Source: Sphingomonas leidyi
Lineage (GTDB): Bacteria > Pseudomonadota > Alphaproteobacteria > Sphingomonadales > Sphingomonadaceae
Assembly: GCF_011761945.1 (NCBI RefSeq)
Contig: NZ_JAASQV010000006.1
Location: 124,001-188,000, forward strand
Reading direction: 5' to 3'
DNA: 64,000 nt
Position 1 is the stretch's first letter; every line of letters starts with the position of its first letter. A program made the position numbers and the translations under genes. The notes beneath the pieces were generated by a model. The model searched no databases, was not told the origin of the DNA, and saw only the letters and a program-made list of their open reading frames with translations. Shown here one piece after another: positions 28,465 to 35,970 of this stretch.

Positions 28465-28499
28465 ACGGGCATAGGGGGTTCGATGCCCCCTATGCCCGT
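28465..28499. repeat. Perfect 14-bp hairpin
   Basis: ACGGGCATAGGGGG (28465-28478) pairs perfectly with CCCCCTATGCCCGT (28486-28499) around a 7-base loop. It follows the small coiled-coil gene by about 30 bp. No T-run follows directly, so it is not a classical terminator. It may stabilise the mRNA or act as folded single-stranded DNA during transfer. Confidence 0.6.
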
Positions 28500-28511
28500 A
28501 TTCCTTCCAGC

Positions 28512-28550
28512 AAAAAAAGGGGAGAGGCGACGCGCGCGCCTCCCCTTTTT
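28512..28550. terminator. Bidirectional terminator
   Basis: An A-run (28512-28518) precedes a GC stem GGGGAG...CTCCCC, which is followed by TTTTT (28546-28550). It lies between convergent genes ending at 28436 and 28558 and should work in both directions. Confidence 0.8.
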
Positions 28551-28557
28551 GTCGGTC

Positions 28558-28782
28558 TCAGAATTCGTCGAGGACCCCGCCCGGCGCGGTGTAGACGATC
28601 CGGTCGATCATCGCCGGCGTCAGGTTCCCGTAATCGCCCTCGTCGATGGCGAGATACCCCTGCTCTTCGTCCTCGATGACATGTTGATCGAAGAAGCTGT
28701 GAAGCGCCCGGCGTTCCGCGTTGGCGACCGCTGCGAAGTAGGCGTTGTTGTGGGCGGCGGCGGTGTTGGTGATCGTCTGCAT
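28558..28782 (-). CDS. Small acidic hypothetical protein
   Basis: Protein of 74 residues starting MQTITNTAAAHNNAYFAAVA, with an acidic C-terminal half (HVIEDEEQGYLAIDEGDYG). No family is recognised. It is the first minus-strand gene of the predicted leading region. The structured element E1 (copy 1) lies about 110-170 bp upstream of its start. A bidirectional terminator follows it. Confidence 0.6.
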   Translation of the reverse strand: MQTITNTAAAHNNAYFAAVANAERRALHSFFDQHVIEDEEQGYLAIDEGDYGNLTPAMIDRIVYTAPGGVLDEF

Positions 28783-28850
28783 GGCTATGCTCCTGTCTGT
28801 CTTGAATGACAGGGGAAGGCGCGTCGGGCGGGTGAGGTCGGGTCAAGGAT

Positions 28851-28980
28851 CGCCGGCTTGCCGGCGACCGCGCAGCGGCGGTGGGGGTCACGATTTTCTT
28901 CGGCGGCCACCGGTGTCGAGGGGGGAGCGCTGCGCTCGATCCGCCGGAGAAAATGGTGGGGCCCCGCCGTCCTTGAGGCG
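28851..28980. repeat. Structured intergenic element E1, copy 1
   Basis: The core is a long inverted repeat: ATTTTCTTCGGCGG (28893-28906) against CCGCCGGAGAAAAT (28941-28954), 13 of 14 positions pairing. The loop holds a GAGCG/CGCTC hairpin. A CGCCGG/CCGGCG hairpin lies at 28851-28866 and TCCTTGA at 28970-28976. A second copy lies at 31839-31970 with the same GAAAAT-to-TCCTTGA spacing of 21 bp. The 333-bp gap 28783-29115 has no gene I can support. See the finding on possible single-strand promoters. Confidence 0.55.
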
Positions 28981-29115
28981 GCCTCGCCCGGCCGACAGAA
29001 TGGGAAGACTGTGAGAGATGTTTCCTCTCGGTCGGAGGACCAGGCCGAGGCGTAGCGGCGTGCGGACCGGCGGGTCCGCGCGTCACGCGAGCGAGCCTGC
29101 GTCTGGCAGCCTTCG

Positions 29116-29361
29116 CTATTCCATGCCGTCATGGAACAGCCTCCAGAGGAGCGCGTCCCCTTCAATCTCGCGGAGCCGAAGCTCCAGCGACAGGGCCGCT
29201 TCCCGCTCCGCGATCCGGGCGTTTTCGGCGGTCGTGAGGGCGGCGCGATCGATTCCGGAGAGAAAGGTTTCTCGGTGGTTGAGGAGGCGCCGCAGCCGTG
29301 CCGTTTCGCGGTCGATCGATGCGATGGCGGCGACGGCAGCGTGGGTTGCGGATACGGTCAT
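29116..29361 (-). CDS. Small helical hypothetical protein
   Basis: Protein of 81 residues, helical throughout, starting MTVSATHAAVAAIASIDRET and containing AENARIAEREAALSLELRLR. It resembles short coiled-coil plasmid proteins, but no family is recognised. It lies in the predicted leading region and reads towards oriT. Confidence 0.6.
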   Translation of the reverse strand: MTVSATHAAVAAIASIDRETARLRRLLNHRETFLSGIDRAALTTAENARIAEREAALSLELRLREIEGDALLWRLFHDGME

Positions 29362-29782
29362 GGTTGCGCTCCAGGTGCGAGGGGATTGAGCGCTCGAGCG
29401 CCCTTTCGTTCGAGACGCCGCCGTTTTGGCGGAGGGAGAGAAGAGGAGCCGGGCGCGCGACCCCGCCCAAGGGCTGATCAGGGGTGCCCGTCGCAGTGGC
29501 AGTAGGGCATGGCCGCTGTGCCTTGGTGTCGCGGATGGTCTGTGTTAGTTCCCGCGCTGCGCTGCGAAGGCCGTGGCGCCGGGACTGGTAATCCCGTCGA
29601 GAAAGGCAACTCGGTGTGGTTTCACGCCGGGGTGCCTGCGCATATGTCCAGGTGCCTCGGCACTAAAAGCGTAGGCGCATGTCTCGACGTGTTACCAGCC
29701 CCGGCTCCCGCGCCCCAGCGCGGGAGTTGCTTGGCGAGAGCGCCCAAGTTGCTCCGATGATGGTCGCGCTCCGGAATGCGAT
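29362..29782. other. Non-coding stretch with GC hairpins
   Basis: The 421 bp between divergent small genes hold no frame with natural protein character. A perfect hairpin CTCCCGCG/CGCGGGAG lies near 29707-29728, and the self-complementary GAGCGCTCGAGCGC lies near 29388. It probably holds the promoters of both flanking genes. Confidence 0.4.
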
Positions 29783-29953
29783 ATGGACCTCAACGAGAAG
29801 GATCCGGGCGTGACACGGGCGCTCGCCTTGGCGCTGATGCGTCAGGCGCGCGAGTATCTCGGCGCGATCGGCGAGGACGAGGCGTCGCTTCATCTGCAAC
29901 GCGCGATCGATGCCCTCCTGAAGCCCGCGCCCGGCAATTCGGCGCAAGCCTGA
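29783..29953 (+). CDS. Small hypothetical protein
   Basis: Protein of 56 residues starting MDLNEKDPGVTRALALALMR and continuing QAREYLGAIGEDEASLHLQR before a short Pro-rich tail. Codon use and the amphipathic helices look natural. It is followed at once by a terminator shared with the convergent gene at 30019. No family is recognised. Confidence 0.65.
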   Translation: MDLNEKDPGVTRALALALMRQAREYLGAIGEDEASLHLQRAIDALLKPAPGNSAQA

Positions 29954-29958
29954 GCGGC

Positions 29959-29991
29959 AAAAAAGGGCGCGCCATGCGAGGTGACGCGCCC
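29959..29991 (-). terminator. Rho-independent terminator
   Basis: On the minus strand, GGGCGCG (29991-29985) pairs with CGCGCCC (29971-29965) and TTTTTT follows (29964-29959). It ends the 30019 gene and overlaps the 3' end region of the convergent small gene. Confidence 0.8.
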
Positions 29992-30018
29992 TCCTTCGGC
30001 GGCGGGAACGGGCGGAGG

Positions 30019-30597
30019 CTATGCCCATTCCAGCCGCGAAGTGTCGTCGGCGTCGGCCAGGCCGATGAGCTGGTCGAGCCGATCAAGATACGGGGTGATC
30101 CCCTCCTCCTCCGCACGGCGCCGGACGGCCGGGTTGGCAAGCCGCACGCGGACGGCATCTATGGGTATTTCGCCGATGCTGTCCGGCGCCAGTCCGAGGC
30201 TCTCAAGCAGGACAGCGGCGTTGCCCGAGGCGAGATCGAGTTCGAGGCCCCGATCGGAGGTGAGAGCGACCCGCATGGCGATCGTTGCTGCCCCCTCGTC
30301 CCGCCATACGCTGACCCGGCGGCATCGGAACTGGGCCTCTTCGACGACGCTGATGACGTTCGCGTCGAAGTCGAAAATCCTCGCGATCGCGGCCAGCGCG
30401 AGTGGGCAGACGCGTGCTTCGAAGTGATAGGAAAGATACTCGTCCTCGGGCGCGTCGGGGTCGAGCAGAACGGCTCTGCAGCGGGCGCTTTCCTCGCGAA
30501 GGAAAGTCCGGAAGGCGGCGAGTTGCCGGGCGTTGATGGTGGCTCGCGGACCCGGCTGGTCATCGGCCGCCGTCGCGATACGGAACGTGATGGACAT
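30019..30597 (-). CDS. Hypothetical protein
   Basis: Soluble protein of 192 residues starting MSITFRIATAADDQPGPRAT. It includes AAFRTFLREESARCRAVLLD and a C-terminal helical stretch NPAVRRRAEEEGITPYLDRL. No family is recognised. The start is preceded by AGGGAGGACGAG, and further upstream by one copy of the G-rich leader motif (30628-30640). It reads towards oriT and ends at a clear terminator. Confidence 0.6.
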   Translation of the reverse strand: MSITFRIATAADDQPGPRATINARQLAAFRTFLREESARCRAVLLDPDAPEDEYLSYHFEARVCPLALAAIARIFDFDANVISVVEEAQFRCRRVSVWRDEGAATIAMRVALTSDRGLELDLASGNAAVLLESLGLAPDSIGEIPIDAVRVRLANPAVRRRAEEEGITPYLDRLDQLIGLADADDTSRLEWA

Positions 30598-30735
30598 CTC
30601 GTCCTCCCTTGTTGAACCGCAGCCGATCCTCCCCCTCTCCTTTTCCGCCAGCGGCGGGATGCCGGAGCGAGCGCGCAGGCGCTCAGTCTCGCGGCGCGAA
30701 GGGGCTCGATGCCCCTGAGCGCCGCTTGTCGACGC

Positions 30736-30775
30736 AAGAAAGGAAGAGAGGCCCCGGCTTACGCCGGAGCCTCTC
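30736..30775 (-). terminator. Rho-independent terminator
   Basis: The hairpin GAGAGGC-CCCGGC/GCCGG-AGCCTCTC spans 30746-30775. On the minus strand it is followed by TTCCTTTCTT. It lies 12 bp after the stop of the DUF2493 gene. Confidence 0.7.
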
Positions 30776-30786
30776 GGACAAGCGCC

Positions 30787-31764
30787 TCAGGCGGCGCGTT
30801 GGCCCCGCTGCTGGGTGAGGCGGACGATGTGCAGCGGAACACCCGCCTGCCGCAGCTTCTGGGCGAGATTCTGCTGGATGCCCGAGCCTTCGCAGATGAC
30901 CGCTTCGACCGGCTTGAGGTTGAGGATGCGGTCGTTGCGGACGAAGGCGGCGCGGTTGCCCTGGCTGCGATCGAGGCGGAACTGGATTACCTTTACGCCG
31001 CGCGAGGCGGCCCATGCGTGCGCCACGGCATCGCACCCCTTGGCCTGCGCGGTCGTCGCGAGGATCATCTCCGGGATGCGCGCCTTGATGCTGTCGAGAC
31101 CCTTCCAGAGCAGGTCGCCGTCTTCCCAGACCTGACCGCCCGAGAAGGCCACCACAGGTCCTTCGGGCGCGAACTGTTCGCGGCGCTCGCGGGCGCGTGA
31201 GGCGAGATAGTCGCGGGCGTCGATCATCGATGCGTTGAGCGCGCTCGACACCCTGCTTCCCCGGACCGGCGAGAAGGGCTTGCCGGTTTCGACGCGATAT
31301 ACTTCGGCGGCGTGGTCGCGCATGCATTCCATCGCTTCCCGGCAACCTTGCAGCGTCTGACACAGGAGCTGCGTGTCCTCCAGTTCGGTCGCGTAGATCT
31401 CGGAGGGGTCGTAGGCGCGGGCGAGGTCGCCGAGCTTCTTGGCCGCGTCGTCCTCCCGGCCCTCGATCCGCTTCGCCACGACGTGGAAGCTGTTCGCGAA
31501 ACCCCAGGCGAGATCGGTCGCGAAGGCCTCCATGCGCGTGTCGCGCAGCACATCGAACATCGTCTGCATCATCATCTCGACGGCGGCCCGGACTTGCTCG
31601 GGGTCGGGCATGTCCAGCGCTTCCGGCGCCTCGACGATGCTGAGCTTGGCCATCTCGCTATGCTCGATGAAAGCGCCTTCGTAGGTCTGGGTCAGGTCCT
31701 CGTTTTCGCGCGCGGCGGCAATGTGGCTGGCGAGGTCGGCGAAGTTGGTGAAACTGGTCTGCAT
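30787..31764 (-). CDS. DUF2493 (SLOG-like) domain protein
   Basis: Protein of 325 residues. The C-terminal third (about 205-315) is a DUF2493 domain, a YspA/SLOG-type Rossmann fold that may bind nucleotides: VVAFSGGQVWEDGDLLWKGL, then AKGCDAVAHAWAASRGVKVI and VICEGSGIQQNLAQKLRQAG. The N-terminal 200 residues are helical and unassigned. Such proteins are common on sphingomonad plasmids. E1 copy 2 lies about 100 bp upstream of the start, and a terminator follows the stop. Confidence 0.82.
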   Translation of the reverse strand: MQTSFTNFADLASHIAAARENEDLTQTYEGAFIEHSEMAKLSIVEAPEALDMPDPEQVRAAVEMMMQTMFDVLRDTRMEAFATDLAWGFANSFHVVAKRIEGREDDAAKKLGDLARAYDPSEIYATELEDTQLLCQTLQGCREAMECMRDHAAEVYRVETGKPFSPVRGSRVSSALNASMIDARDYLASRARERREQFAPEGPVVAFSGGQVWEDGDLLWKGLDSIKARIPEMILATTAQAKGCDAVAHAWAASRGVKVIQFRLDRSQGNRAAFVRNDRILNLKPVEAVICEGSGIQQNLAQKLRQAGVPLHIVRLTQQRGQRAA

Positions 31765-31838
31765 GATAGCCTCCTTGGAATCTCATCCATTCGATGAGGC
31801 TTCTCATTCGACGTGCGGCGGTCGTGCCGGTCAGGGAC

Positions 31839-31970
31839 GTTAACCGGGAAGCCGGCGCCAGTCGGATCCCGGTTAACGCCGCGAAGCGGGGAGCGGGGGA
31901 GCCGATTTTCTCGGGCCCGGAGCGCAGCGCAGGGTGCGTGAAAATTGGGGGAACCGCTCATCCTTGACGG
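31839..31970. repeat. Structured intergenic element E1, copy 2
   Basis: A perfect 11-bp inverted repeat (31839-31849 and 31867-31877, GTTAACCGGGA/TCCCGGTTAAC) is followed by ATTTTC (31905-31910) and GAAAAT (31940-31945) around a GC-rich inner stem. TCCTTGA follows at 31961-31967. The last two blocks have the same spacing as in copy 1 at 28851-28980. It lies upstream of the DUF2493 gene. Confidence 0.5.
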
Positions 31971-32054
31971 GCTCGGATCCCCGCACGTCACAACTAGGAA
32001 TTCAGAGAGAGAGATTTTTTGGTCACCACCTCTCCTCACGCTCCCCGCAGGGTG

Positions 32055-32143
32055 ATCGTCACCCGTAAGGGCGGAGACCCGGCGGAGACGGGGCTCCGGG
32101 AGCGACAGCGAGTAGAGCGCCGGTCCCGCCCGCAGGGTGGGAT
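32055..32143 (+). repeat. Structured intergenic repeat E2, copy B
   Basis: The stretch begins GATCGTCACCCGTAAGGGCG and shares the GAGAC, GGCTCCG and TAGAGC blocks with copy A at 28005-28131. Its last hairpin is TCCCGCCC/GGGTGGGA, which differs in sequence from copy A but still pairs. It lies between E1 copy 2 and the plus-strand gene at 32238, in a 473-bp gap without other genes. Confidence 0.5.
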
Positions 32144-32237
32144 GCGTCGAACCATTGGCGGTTGATGACAGCGCGACGACGGCAGGTCGCAGGCGGCGGG
32201 CAAATCTGGCAAGCAGCGTCTTTGACGAACCTGCGGA

Positions 32238-32891
32238 GTGCGCGTGAAGGCCCTGATCCAGGCGAACTATGAGGAGCGATTGTCGCGCTATGCGACGCTG
32301 CTGCACGGGACCGAGCCACCCGGCCTGGCCGCCAAGCTCGGCGTCTATGCGCAGCTGCTCCGGCAGCATGAAATCCATGGCGATCGCCTCTGGACGATCG
32401 AGCCGATCCTCTATCCATTGATGCTGTCGGCCGAGACCGACCTCCACCTGGCCGTCGCGCGGCTGCTCGAGGATCCCCGCCGGGCGGAGGGCAGCGTGTT
32501 TGCGTTTCTGGAGTTCTGTCGGAAGAACCGGGAAAACATCGCCTGGAAGGCGGGCACACCACCCGCCGATGTGCTCGACGCGCAGGTCGCGGCGCTCGAG
32601 AGTCATCGGCCGACGATCGCGGCGATCATGGGCCGCCGGGACCGGTTCTTCGCGCACCTGGACAAGAAGTATTTCCTCGATCCGGGGCGAATCTACGAGG
32701 ATTATCCGCTTGAAGGGTCTGCGGTTATCGCGCTCGCCAATGCTGTGATCGCCGTGATCTCGGAGCACCAGTGGAAGCTCAGGGAGCACGCCAATTTCCA
32801 TTTCGCCGAGTTCTTCGAGATCGGTGTCGACAACATGGTGCGCAATCTCGAGGCGGGCCGCCGCCAGAACTACCCGGGCCAGCTCGACTGA
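32238..32891 (+). CDS. AbiU2-like HEPN protein
   Basis: Helical protein of 217 residues. MGRRDRFFAHLDKKYF near residue 133 matches the HEPN motif of AbiU2-type proteins (Arg followed by His within 4-6 residues). AbiU2 was named from a phage abortive-infection locus, and the fold is that of RNA-cleaving or structural HEPN proteins. Start is a GTG at 32238 with GGAG nearby; a second GTG lies two codons later. It is one of few plus-strand genes in this region and has no obvious partner. Confidence 0.7.
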   Translation: MRVKALIQANYEERLSRYATLLHGTEPPGLAAKLGVYAQLLRQHEIHGDRLWTIEPILYPLMLSAETDLHLAVARLLEDPRRAEGSVFAFLEFCRKNRENIAWKAGTPPADVLDAQVAALESHRPTIAAIMGRRDRFFAHLDKKYFLDPGRIYEDYPLEGSAVIALANAVIAVISEHQWKLREHANFHFAEFFEIGVDNMVRNLEAGRRQNYPGQLD

Positions 32892-32966
32892 CATCGATCG
32901 ATCGATTGTCGGTCCGCCGGCGGCACGAAAAATGCTATACGGAGTCGGGGCGCAGGATCACGATGC

Positions 32967-33182
32967 ATGGAGAGCGTCATGAGATTGGCGATGGACGAGG
33001 CCATGATCCGGGACGCCGCGGAGGCACTCGCCGCGCGGTTCAAGGATCTGCTGGTCGACGGCTTGGCGCGCAGCTTCACCCTGTCGCGCGACGAGGTGGT
33101 GCTGGCGCTGGGTTTCACGCAGAGCGTGGCCGACCTGCTGACGCCGACGATCCCGGCGCCGGCGATGCGGCTTCCGGCCTGA
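32967..33182 (+). CDS. Small helical hypothetical protein
   Basis: Protein of 71 residues, amphipathic and helical (MIRDAAEALAARFKDLLVDG), with a Pro-rich end. ATG at 32967, with a second in-frame ATG at 32979. No family is recognised. It converges on the SSB gene; a GC hairpin lies between the two stops. Confidence 0.55.
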   Translation: MESVMRLAMDEAMIRDAAEALAARFKDLLVDGLARSFTLSRDEVVLALGFTQSVADLLTPTIPAPAMRLPA

Positions 33183-33226
33183 ACACAGGCGGACAGAGCG
33201 GCGCGTGAGCGCCGCTCCGTTGCGCT

Positions 33227-33547
33227 TCAGAAGAAGTCGATCTTGTCGGCGATGATCTCGCAGCCGTAGCGCGTCACGCCGTCGCGGTCCTCCCAGCTCG
33301 AATAATGCAGGCGGCCGGTGATCGCGACCACGTTGCCCTTCTCCCGGATCGCGGCGGCACGGCCGAGACCGTTGAAGCAGGTGATCTTGTGAAACTCGGT
33401 TTCCTTGGCGGTGTAGCCGGTGGCCTCGTCGACATAGGTCTTGCCGTCCCTGAGCTTCACGCGATCGGTCGCGACGATGAGGGTGGTGACGGTGCCGCGC
33501 GTCTCGGGGTCCTTGGCGACCCGGCCGGTGATGTTGACGTTGTTCAT
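33227..33547 (-). CDS. ssb: Single-stranded DNA-binding protein
   Basis: Protein of 106 residues with the OB fold of SSB: NNVNITGRVAKDPETR, then KETEFHKITCFNGLGRAAAI and GNVVAITGRLHYSSWEDRDG, ending DKIDFF. It is short and lacks the acidic C-terminal tail of host SSB. Plasmid SSBs coat the incoming strand and dampen the SOS response, and lie in the leading region in F-like plasmids. This one is 5.4 kb from the predicted nick and reads towards it. Confidence 0.9.
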   Translation of the reverse strand: MNNVNITGRVAKDPETRGTVTTLIVATDRVKLRDGKTYVDEATGYTAKETEFHKITCFNGLGRAAAIREKGNVVAITGRLHYSSWEDRDGVTRYGCEIIADKIDFF

Positions 33548-33867
33548 GGGACTGCTCCTTCCGATGCTGCGGCGGCCTTTCCGCCGGTGACACCGAAGAG
33601 CGGCGTGCGGGCGCGGCCGACACCGGAGCGCGAAGCGCGGAGGGAAACCCCGGGAGCGAGCTGGCGCGGGCAGCCGCGTAGCGGCAACACGGGCGAGCGG
33701 ATGGGGTTGTGGGACGCGGCCGTCTCGCCGCAGGTGTCAGGAACCGGCGACGGAAAGGCGCTGGCACCAAAGGATGACGGGGACCCACCACGTCGATGCG
33801 GGGCCGATCGGCGATTGACCGGCAAATGCAGCGTCATCTCATTGGACGCGTCTGGCGGCGCAATGGG
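33548..33867. other. Non-coding stretch with short GC repeats
   Basis: The 320 bp upstream of ssb hold no gene I can support. They contain GC-rich short inverted repeats such as GAGCGCGAAGCGC near 33628 and GCCGCGTAGCGGC near 33674, similar in style to those in E1. The ssb promoter should be here. Confidence 0.4.
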
Positions 33868-34305
33868 TCAGGAGGTCCGCTTAACCTGGGCGATCTTGCC
33901 AGCGTCGTAGGCGGCAAGCCAACGCGTGCGAATGGTCTCGTAGAGGCTGGCCGGGAGCACGCCGTATGCGACGTCGCCGGCCGGATCGCCGGGCGCTGGA
34001 CGCAGGTCGGGGCCGGGCCATTGGAAGTGGTTGAGTTCGGTGAGGATCACCCATGATCGCTCGTCGTCGAGGCCAAGGCGCGCCTTCGTGGCCGCCGGGA
34101 TCTCCACCGCGAGTTTAGGGTCAGCCGGGGGCGTGTGCGTCACCGGAAGGACGGTGACCATTCTTGCGCCGGCCTTGGTGGTTGCGGTCAGGAGGATGGC
34201 GCAGGGGCGGTCCTTGCTGCCCTCTTCGTGGCCGGCCTTGGCTTCGTGGCTCCAGAGATAGGCGTAGCGGATGACGAGGCCTGGAACCGGTTCAGGTATT
34301 TTCAC
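33868..34305 (-). CDS. MazF/PemK-like growth inhibitor
   Basis: Protein of 145 residues. GLVIRYAYLWSHEAKAGHEE followed by KDRPCAILLTATTKAGARMV resembles the first strands and loop of the PemK/MazF RNase fold, and SWVILTELNHFQWPGPDLRP fits the C-terminal part. It would act as an mRNA-cleaving toxin, though key residues are not certain. The GTG start lies 3 bp after the Phd-like gene, so the two form an operon. Confidence 0.65.
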   Translation of the reverse strand: MKIPEPVPGLVIRYAYLWSHEAKAGHEEGSKDRPCAILLTATTKAGARMVTVLPVTHTPPADPKLAVEIPAATKARLGLDDERSWVILTELNHFQWPGPDLRPAPGDPAGDVAYGVLPASLYETIRTRWLAAYDAGKIAQVKRTS

Positions 34306-34308
34306 GCG

Positions 34309-34569
34309 TCAGGACTCGACCTCGTTATCGAACGCGGCTGCCTCGGCAGGCGCTCGCGCGGCGCGCACGCCCTCGGCAATCTCGTCCGGGATGTTGTCGA
34401 GCGTGTAGACCTGACGATCACGGCTCTTGAGCCGCTGATATTCGGCATGCGACAGAAGCACGAGGCTTTCATGCCCATGATGGGTGATGGTCAGCGGGCT
34501 CTCGAGGGCCTGGCGGCTGAAGCGGCCGAAGGATTTCGAGACCTCGACGGAACTGGCGGTCTGGGGCAT
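34309..34569 (-). CDS. Phd/YefM family antitoxin
   Basis: Protein of 86 residues. The N-terminal VEVSKSFGRFSRQALESPLT and ITHHGHESLVLLSHAEYQRL are the DNA-binding fold of Phd/YefM antitoxins. The C-terminal tail is acidic and likely disordered, as needed to neutralise the toxin. It precedes a PemK/MazF-like gene by 3 bp and should repress the operon. The ATG at 34569 is preceded by GGAGA. Confidence 0.8.
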   Translation of the reverse strand: MPQTASSVEVSKSFGRFSRQALESPLTITHHGHESLVLLSHAEYQRLKSRDRQVYTLDNIPDEIAEGVRAARAPAEAAAFDNEVES

Positions 34570-34628
34570 GGCGATTCTCCTGCCCGGAATATACGGAGTT
34601 TCCGGATAAATTCAAGGACGGCGGCTGA

Positions 34629-35132
34629 CTATCGGGCAGGTCGCGTCCAGAGCGAGAGGTTCCCTCTGGCGCCTTGCCAGTCCTGGCCTTGGCGCGAGAA
34701 GCCCGCCCGGCTCAGCTTCCCGTGCATCCTGGGATTGTCGGTCGTGGCGAAGCAGGCTTTGGTGAGCGGATCGGCCACGGCGCGAACGAGGCGCTCCCCG
34801 AGGCCCTGCCCTTCCATGTCCTTTGCCACGACGATGTAGCCAAGTTCCGGGGCATCCTCATAGCCATCGATTGCCACGCCGGCCTCGGCGAACTTCTTGC
34901 AACGATAGTTTGTGGACGGGTCTTTGAGGACGCCGGCACCGACGATGCGATTGGTCCCGGGCTCGCGAAGCAGTTCCACGCGGTGGCTTCGGCCGAGCCG
35001 CGGCAGGATACGTTCGATCGTGTCGGGGATCGCCCCGCCGTCTTTCACAAGCGCTGCAAGCGCTCGTTGATCGTCCCGCCCGAGGTCGGTGAAGCGGCCG
35101 GTCCAGGAAACGGGTTGATCATCGGCCGCCAT
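34629..35132 (-). CDS. GNAT family acetyltransferase
   Basis: Protein of 167 residues with a GNAT fold: ELGYIVVAKDMEGQGLGERL is the acetyl-CoA binding motif (Q/RxxGxG/A form), followed by CFATTDNPRMHGKLSRAGFS. The substrate is unknown. The ATG at 35132 has AAGGAG at good spacing. Toxic tRNA-acetylating GNATs (TacT type) are alternatives, but no RHH antitoxin lies next to it. Confidence 0.75.
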   Translation of the reverse strand: MAADDQPVSWTGRFTDLGRDDQRALAALVKDGGAIPDTIERILPRLGRSHRVELLREPGTNRIVGAGVLKDPSTNYRCKKFAEAGVAIDGYEDAPELGYIVVAKDMEGQGLGERLVRAVADPLTKACFATTDNPRMHGKLSRAGFSRQGQDWQGARGNLSLWTRPAR

Positions 35133-35211
35133 CGGCACTCCTTGCTGACCGCGTGTCCGCGGCTTCCCGGATTCTACCGAAGATCGGTGTCCGGCCTATA
35201 GCCGGAAACAG

Positions 35212-35251
35212 AAAAAAGGGCCCGCTTCGCCGGGGGGAGCGAAGCGAGCCC
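35212..35251 (-). terminator. Rho-independent terminator
   Basis: On the minus strand, GGGCTCGCTTCGC pairs with GCGAAGCGGGCCC and is followed by TTTTTT (35217-35212). It follows the DUF736 gene by about 40 bp. Confidence 0.85.
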
Positions 35252-35289
35252 TGGTGATCCGTGCGCCCGATGAGGCGCACGGCGTGAGG

Positions 35290-35808
35290 TCAGTCGGCCA
35301 TCTCGGGCTGGCGGCGGCGACGGCCGCCGGAAGCGGGCTCGCCACCGGAGGCGGGCTCTCCGCCGAACGCGCCATCGGCCGAGGATTCGCCGAGCCCGTC
35401 CGTGCCTGCCGGCGCCGCCGGCTCGCCCGCGCCCGGCAGCGGCGGCAGGCCGTCGTCGGCCGCGACCGTGTCGGTGGGCGCATCGCGGCGGCGCGTCGGA
35501 CGCGACCAGACGATGTTGTAGGAGCCGTCCTCCTGGCGGAAGGCCGAGATGTAGAGCGGCTTGTCGAGGCTCGGATCCTCGATCTTGCCGTTGAGGAAGG
35601 TCTCGCCGGTCGAGTTGGACGAGAGTTCGAACAGCGCGCCGACCTGAACCCACTGGCGGGCAGCCGAGAGCGCGAGGATCTCGAACTTGGGCGCGCGGGG
35701 ATTGGCGGAGTGGACGGTGCGCAGCGCGATCACGATCGCGACGGTCAGCGTCGAGATCTTGCCGGTGTAGGTGCCGCTGGCGTTCTGGGTGATGGTGCCG
35801 ATGTTCAT
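35290..35808 (-). CDS. DUF736 family protein
   Basis: Protein of 172 residues. The N-terminal 100 residues match DUF736: MNIGTITQNASGTYTGKIST, then RAPKFEILALSAARQWVQVG and KPLYISAFRQEDGSYNIVWS. The family is widespread next to plasmid transfer and replication genes and has no settled function. The C-terminal third is a low-complexity Gly/Pro/Ala tail ending in an Arg cluster. A G-rich leader motif lies at 35863-35877. Confidence 0.88.
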   Translation of the reverse strand: MNIGTITQNASGTYTGKISTLTVAIVIALRTVHSANPRAPKFEILALSAARQWVQVGALFELSSNSTGETFLNGKIEDPSLDKPLYISAFRQEDGSYNIVWSRPTRRRDAPTDTVAADDGLPPLPGAGEPAAPAGTDGLGESSADGAFGGEPASGGEPASGGRRRRQPEMAD

Positions 35809-35970
35809 GGGTGGTCTCCTGAGAAAGTTCGCTCGAACCCCTTGTCCGAACACCTTCTCTGACCCCCTCCTCTCCTCGGCCGTTCGGCCGAGTAAGGCGC
35901 GTCAGCGCCGCTCCGACAAGCGCCACTTCGGCGCCGTCGGGATCGTGTCACTGACCGAGTGGAACGGGAG

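Noticed and set aside
29509-29760. Plus-strand frame of 83 codons in the 29.4-29.8 kb gap
   Set aside because: Its composition (many Cys, Trp, Gly, Pro) and lack of a ribosome site suggest chance; no natural protein pattern is seen.
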